From Lysobacteraceae bacterium NML03-0222 (GTDB lineage: Bacteria > Pseudomonadota > Gammaproteobacteria > Xanthomonadales > Xanthomonadaceae): 64,000 bases of DNA. The stretch is taken from the NCBI GenBank assembly GCA_002798195.1, contig NWQM01000001.1, forward strand, positions 186,001 to 250,000. Reading direction: 5' to 3'. Shown in pieces: positions 60,392 to 64,000 of the stretch (positions are counted from its first letter, which is position 1; the number at the start of each line of letters is the position of its first letter). The translations under genes were made by a program, and so were the position numbers. The notes beneath the pieces were generated by a model that saw only the letters and a program-made list of their open reading frames with translations, did not search any database and was not told where the DNA came from.

Positions 60392-61684
60392 ATGACTGAC
60401 AACAGCCAGACCCCTCCGGGTGAGGGCAAACAGACGCTTTATTGCAATTTTTGCGACAAGAGCCAGAAAGAAGTACGCAAGCTGATTGCCGGACCCAACG
60501 CCTATATTTGCAATGAGTGCGTGGAACTGTGCAATGACATCATCCGTGATGAGTTGGCCGAAAAACCACAGAATGCGCGCAGCTCGCTGCCCAAGCCCAA
60601 GGAAATCCTTGAAGTGCTTGACCAGTACGTGATTGGTCAGGCGCGCGCCAAGAAAACCTTGGCGGTGGCGGTTTACAACCACTACAAGCGTATCGAAAGC
60701 CGGCAAAAGTCCGATGATGTCGAGCTTGCCAAGAGCAATATCCTGCTGGTGGGCCCCACCGGCTCGGGCAAGACCCTGCTGGCCGAAACGCTGGCACGGA
60801 TGCTGAATGTGCCCTTCACCATGGCCGATGCCACCACCCTGACCGAAGCGGGCTATGTCGGCGAGGACGTGGAAAACATCATCCAGAAGCTGCTGCAAAA
60901 ATGCGATTACGATGTGGAAAGAGCCCAGCAGGGCATCGTCTATATCGATGAAATCGACAAAATCAGCCGCAAGAGTGAAAACCCGTCGATTACCCGCGAT
61001 GTTTCCGGCGAAGGCGTACAGCAGGCACTTTTGAAGCTGATTGAAGGCACCATCGCCAGTGTGCCGCCGCAGGGCGGTCGCAAGCACCCGCAGCAGGACT
61101 TCTTGCAGGTGGATACCCGCAATATCCTGTTCATCGTTGGCGGCGCGTTTGCCGGCCTTGACAAGGTGATTCAGCAGCGCAGCACCGAAGCCGGTGGCAT
61201 TGGCTTCAGCGCCCGGGTCAAGTCCAGCGAACGCAAGGCCGATGTCAGCAAGCTGCTGGCCGATGTCGAGCCTGAAGACTTGGTCAAGTTCGGGCTGATT
61301 CCGGAATTTGTCGGCCGCCTGCCGGTGGTCGCTACACTCGAAGAGCTGGATGAAGCGGCATTGGTGAAGATTCTGACCGAGCCCAAGAACGCCATCACCA
61401 AGCAGTTCAAGAAACTGTTTGAAATGGAAGGCGTGGAGCTGGAGTTCCGTCAGGATGCCCTGGAAGCCATCGCCCGCAAGGCGCTCAAGCGCAAGACTGG
61501 CGCCCGTGGTCTGCGCACCATTGTCGAAAGCGCATTGCTTGACACCATGTATGACCTGCCTTCGGTAGAGAATGTCAGCAAAGTGGTGGTCGATGAATCC
61601 GTGATTGAGCACAAGACCGAGCCGTTCCTGATTTATCAGCCCAAAGCCGAGGACGAAGCACTGCCCAAGGCTTCGGGTCAATGA
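60392..61684 (+). CDS. clpX: ATP-dependent Clp protease ATP-binding subunit ClpX
   Basis: 430-residue AAA+ unfoldase that feeds ClpP. The N-terminal zinc domain has CNFC and CNEC pairs (about residues 17-44). Walker A GPTGSGKT, pore loop GYVGEDVE, Walker B IDEIDK and the IGF loop that docks on ClpP (GIGFSARVK) are all present. ATG 60392 is the family start; the frame extends to 60323 without matching homologues. It lies 114 bases after clpP with a hairpin between. Confidence 0.98.
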   Translation: MTDNSQTPPGEGKQTLYCNFCDKSQKEVRKLIAGPNAYICNECVELCNDIIRDELAEKPQNARSSLPKPKEILEVLDQYVIGQARAKKTLAVAVYNHYKRIESRQKSDDVELAKSNILLVGPTGSGKTLLAETLARMLNVPFTMADATTLTEAGYVGEDVENIIQKLLQKCDYDVERAQQGIVYIDEIDKISRKSENPSITRDVSGEGVQQALLKLIEGTIASVPPQGGRKHPQQDFLQVDTRNILFIVGGAFAGLDKVIQQRSTEAGGIGFSARVKSSERKADVSKLLADVEPEDLVKFGLIPEFVGRLPVVATLEELDEAALVKILTEPKNAITKQFKKLFEMEGVELEFRQDALEAIARKALKRKTGARGLRTIVESALLDTMYDLPSVENVSKVVVDESVIEHKTEPFLIYQPKAEDEALPKASGQ

Positions 61685-61704
61685 CCTGAATCATCCGACA
61701 TTGC

Positions 61705-61733
61705 AAAACCCCGGCAGGAAGCCGGGGTTTTTT
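61705..61733 (+). terminator. Rho-independent terminator after clpX
   Basis: Stem AACCCCGGC (61707-61715) pairs with GCCGGGGTT (61721-61729) across AGGAA, with AA upstream and TTTT downstream. It insulates clpPX from lon. Confidence 0.93.
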
Positions 61734-61744
61734 ATGCCAAAGTG

Positions 61745-61773
61745 CTTGCATGCGGGGTGGCCTGCCCCCATAC
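61745..61773 (+). promoter_or_regulatory. Heat-shock (sigma-32 type) promoter of lon
   Basis: CTTGCAT (61745-61751), 14-base spacer, CCCCATAC (61766-61773) matches the sigma-32 pattern CTTGAAA-N11-16-CCCCATnT at most positions. It lies between the clpX terminator and the lon start, with a leader of about 45 bases. Lon is a classical heat-shock gene. Confidence 0.72.
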
Positions 61774-61824
61774 ATGCCATGTCAACCAAGTGCAGCGGCT
61801 TGCTGCGCCAGTATGGAGAAAACA

Positions 61825-64000
61825 ATGAGCCAAGAGGAAACCATCAACCTGCCGGTTCAATTGCCGGTATTGCCGCTGCGTGATGTGGTGGTGTTTCCGC
61901 ATATGGTGATTCCGCTGTTTGTGGGGCGCGACAAATCCATTCGCGCGCTGGAAATGGCGATGACAAACGACAAGCGTGTAGTGCTGGTGGCACAGAAGTC
62001 GCCCGATACCGATGACCCCGGTGTGGATGACATCTATCACGATGGCGCGCTGGCACAGATATTGCAGCTTCTGAAGCTGCCCGATGGCACGCTGAAGGTG
62101 CTGGTCGAAGGCATCGGCCGGGCGCGCATTGCCGAAATCGAAGAGCGCGAAGGGGCGCTGCTGGCACAGGCGCAGGCGCTGGAGGAAACCGCGACCCATG
62201 AGCCGCGTGAGCTTGAGGCCATGACCCGCTCGTTGCTGGGTCTGTTTGAGGAGTACGTCAAATCCAACCGCAAGCTGCCGCCGGAACTGGTGCAGACCCT
62301 GGCCGGCATGGAGTCGCCACAGCGCTTTGCCGATACCGTGGCCGCGCATCTGGGCGTGCGCCTTGCCGACAAGCAAAAGCTCCTGGAAACGCTGGATATT
62401 GGTCAGCGTTTGGAAATGCTGGTGATGCTGGTCAATGGCGAGCTGGATGTGCAGCAGCTGGAGAAAAAAATCCGTGGCCGGGTCAAAACCCAGATGGAAA
62501 AGTCCCAGCGCGAGTATTACCTCAACGAGCAAATGAAGGCGATTCAGAAGGAGCTGGGCGAGGGCGAGGATGGCGTCAACGAACTGGACGAGTTGCTGCG
62601 CAAGATCGCCGATGCCGGTATGCCCAAGGCGGTGGAAGCCAAGGCGCGCGCCGAGCACAGCAAGCTCAAGCAAATGTCGCCGATGTCGGCTGAGGCCGGG
62701 GTGGTGCGCAATTATCTGGACTGGCTGCTGGGCGTGCCCTGGAAGAAGCGCAGCAAGGTGCGCAAAGACCTGAAAAGGGCACAGGACGTGCTGGATGCCG
62801 ACCACTTCGGCCTGGAGAAGGTTAAGGAACGGATTCTGGAGTACCTGGCGGTGCAGTCGCGGGTATCGAAGATGCGCGGGCCGATTTTGTGCCTGGTCGG
62901 GCCGCCGGGCGTAGGCAAAACTTCGCTGGGACAGTCGATCGCCAAGGCGACCAATCGCAAATTCGTGCGCATGGCGCTGGGCGGTGTGCGTGACGAGGCG
63001 GAAATCCGTGGACACCGGCGCACCTATGTCGGCTCGATGCCCGGCCGCATCGTGCAGAACCTCAACAAGGCAGGCAGCAAGAACCCGCTGTTTGTGCTGG
63101 ATGAAATCGACAAGATGGCGATGGATTTCCGCGGCGACCCGTCGGCAGCGCTGCTGGAAGTGCTCGACCCCGAACAGAACCACGCCTTCAACGACCACTA
63201 TCTGGAAGTGGATCTGGACTTGTCCGAAGTGATGTTCATCGCCACCTCCAACTCGATGAATATCCCCGGCCCCTTGCTTGACCGCATGGAGGTGATTCGC
63301 ATCCCCGGCTATACCGAGGAGGAAAAGCTCAATATCGCCATGCGTTACCTCGTGCCCAAGCAAATCAAGGCCAATGGTTTGCGCGAGGGAGAAATCCGCA
63401 TTGAAGAAGAAGCCATCCGCGATGCAGTGCGCTACTACACGCGCGAATCGGGGGTGCGTGGGCTGGAGCGCGAAATCGCCAAGATTGCCCGCAAGGTGGT
63501 CAAGGAAATCGCACTGGCAGGCCCGGTGCCAGCCAAGCGCAAGAAGAAGCCGAAGGCCACGGTGGTGAATTCGGCCAATCTTGCCAAGTATCTGGGGGTG
63601 CGACGCTTTGACTTTGGGCGCGCCGAAGCCGATAACGAAGTCGGCCTGGTGACCGGCCTTGCCTGGACGGAAGTCGGCGGCGACCTGCTGCATATCGAAT
63701 CCACCCTGGTGCCGGGCAAGGGTGCCTTGATTCTGACCGGGCAGCTGGGCGATGTGATGAAAGAATCAGCATCTGCTGCGCTTTCGGTGGTGCGCTCGCG
63801 CACCGAGCGCTTTGGCATCGACCTTGAGCTGCTCGCCAAGCACGATGTGCATGTGCATGTGCCGGACGGCGCCACGCCCAAAGACGGCCCCAGCGCCGGT
63901 ATCGCCATGGCGACCGTGCTGGTGTCCACGCTGACCAAGATTCCGGTGCGCGCCGATGTGGCGATGACCGGCGAAATCACCCTGCGCGGGCGAGTTTCGG
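61825..64000 (+). CDS. lon: Lon protease, N-terminal 725 codons
   Basis: Runs off the right edge. ATG 61825 has GGAG seven bases upstream. N-terminal substrate-binding domain begins LPVLPLRDVVVFPHMVIPLF. Walker A is GPPGVGKTSL (near residue 359), Walker B is LFVLDEIDKM, and sensor and arginine finger regions follow. The protease domain includes PKDGPSAGIAMAT, holding the catalytic Ser; the catalytic Lys lies beyond the window. A Lys/Arg-rich linker (AKRKKKPKA, near 570) precedes the protease domain. ATP-dependent degradation of misfolded and regulatory proteins. Confidence 0.98.
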   Translation, partial: MSQEETINLPVQLPVLPLRDVVVFPHMVIPLFVGRDKSIRALEMAMTNDKRVVLVAQKSPDTDDPGVDDIYHDGALAQILQLLKLPDGTLKVLVEGIGRARIAEIEEREGALLAQAQALEETATHEPRELEAMTRSLLGLFEEYVKSNRKLPPELVQTLAGMESPQRFADTVAAHLGVRLADKQKLLETLDIGQRLEMLVMLVNGELDVQQLEKKIRGRVKTQMEKSQREYYLNEQMKAIQKELGEGEDGVNELDELLRKIADAGMPKAVEAKARAEHSKLKQMSPMSAEAGVVRNYLDWLLGVPWKKRSKVRKDLKRAQDVLDADHFGLEKVKERILEYLAVQSRVSKMRGPILCLVGPPGVGKTSLGQSIAKATNRKFVRMALGGVRDEAEIRGHRRTYVGSMPGRIVQNLNKAGSKNPLFVLDEIDKMAMDFRGDPSAALLEVLDPEQNHAFNDHYLEVDLDLSEVMFIATSNSMNIPGPLLDRMEVIRIPGYTEEEKLNIAMRYLVPKQIKANGLREGEIRIEEEAIRDAVRYYTRESGVRGLEREIAKIARKVVKEIALAGPVPAKRKKKPKATVVNSANLAKYLGVRRFDFGRAEADNEVGLVTGLAWTEVGGDLLHIESTLVPGKGALILTGQLGDVMKESASAALSVVRSRTERFGIDLELLAKHDVHVHVPDGATPKDGPSAGIAMATVLVSTLTKIPVRADVAMTGEITLRGRVS

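Noticed and set aside
61732..63693. 653-codon minus-strand frame opposite lon
   Set aside because: Lon is unmistakable on the plus strand.
1..64000. CRISPR arrays, IS elements, integrases or prophage genes
   Set aside because: No spaced direct repeats, transposase motifs or phage structural genes were recognised.

Overview
This window is about 60% GC bacterial chromosome, densely packed with few gaps. It most resembles a gammaproteobacterium of the Lysobacterales (Xanthomonadales). Reasons: the mrcA/pilMNOPQ arrangement; the frr-uppS-cdsA-dxr-rseP-bamA-lpxD-fabZ-lpxA-lpxB-rnhB-dnaE string on one strand; the tRNA cluster followed by tig-clpP-clpX-lon; a divergent hemP / UPF0016 pair with a Fur-type site; and a tandem CGGGACT heptamer of a kind I associate with that group. 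Species is not determined. No prophage, insertion sequence, CRISPR array, rRNA or replication origin was seen.

Layout. 1-5250: start of mrcA (minus strand) and the type IV pilus machinery pilMNOPQ, closed by a UUCG-loop terminator. 5313-12036: a MoxR/Bat operon (MoxR ATPase, DUF58, DUF4381, BatA, a BatB-BatC fusion, BatD). 12124-16706: dicarboxylate/amino acid symporter, then on the minus strand a UPF0016 cation exporter, a NupC nucleoside transporter and a ribokinase; hemP is divergent from the exporter across a Fur-type box. 16809-18924: gcvT, gcvH and a Lys/Ala-rich histone-like protein. 19007-23553: exported serine hydrolase, ATP/ADP-translocase-like carrier and exported M28 peptidase.

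23600-37011 (minus strand) is the most interesting part. Ten tightly packed genes run in the order DUF2170 (YjfI-like), PspA-like coiled coil, YqiJ-like membrane protein, YqiK-type flotillin, META lipoprotein, DUF389 membrane protein, RclC/DUF417-like membrane protein, a 1780-residue AAA+ ATPase (DUF3686 type), an unrecognised helical protein, and TelA. This looks like an envelope-stress or membrane-scaffold system. It starts at a promoter that overlaps the dnaE stop codon and carries a perfect 12-bp inverted repeat.

37044-52045 holds DNA polymerase III alpha and the lipid A / outer-membrane / isoprenoid / phospholipid gene string, which reads into the stress operon from upstream. 52109-56003 contains two exported proteins (DUF1176; alpha/beta hydrolase) and a second, small SPFH operon (SPFH protein, two-helix membrane protein, Arc-type ribbon-helix-helix protein, DUF4177), two genes of which are very short. 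56159-57469 is an NhaC-type antiporter. 57575-58154 has five tRNA genes (Pro, Arg, His, Lys, Leu), followed by trigger factor, clpP, clpX and the first 725 codons of lon, which has a good heat-shock-type promoter. No gene-free stretch exceeds about 300 bases.
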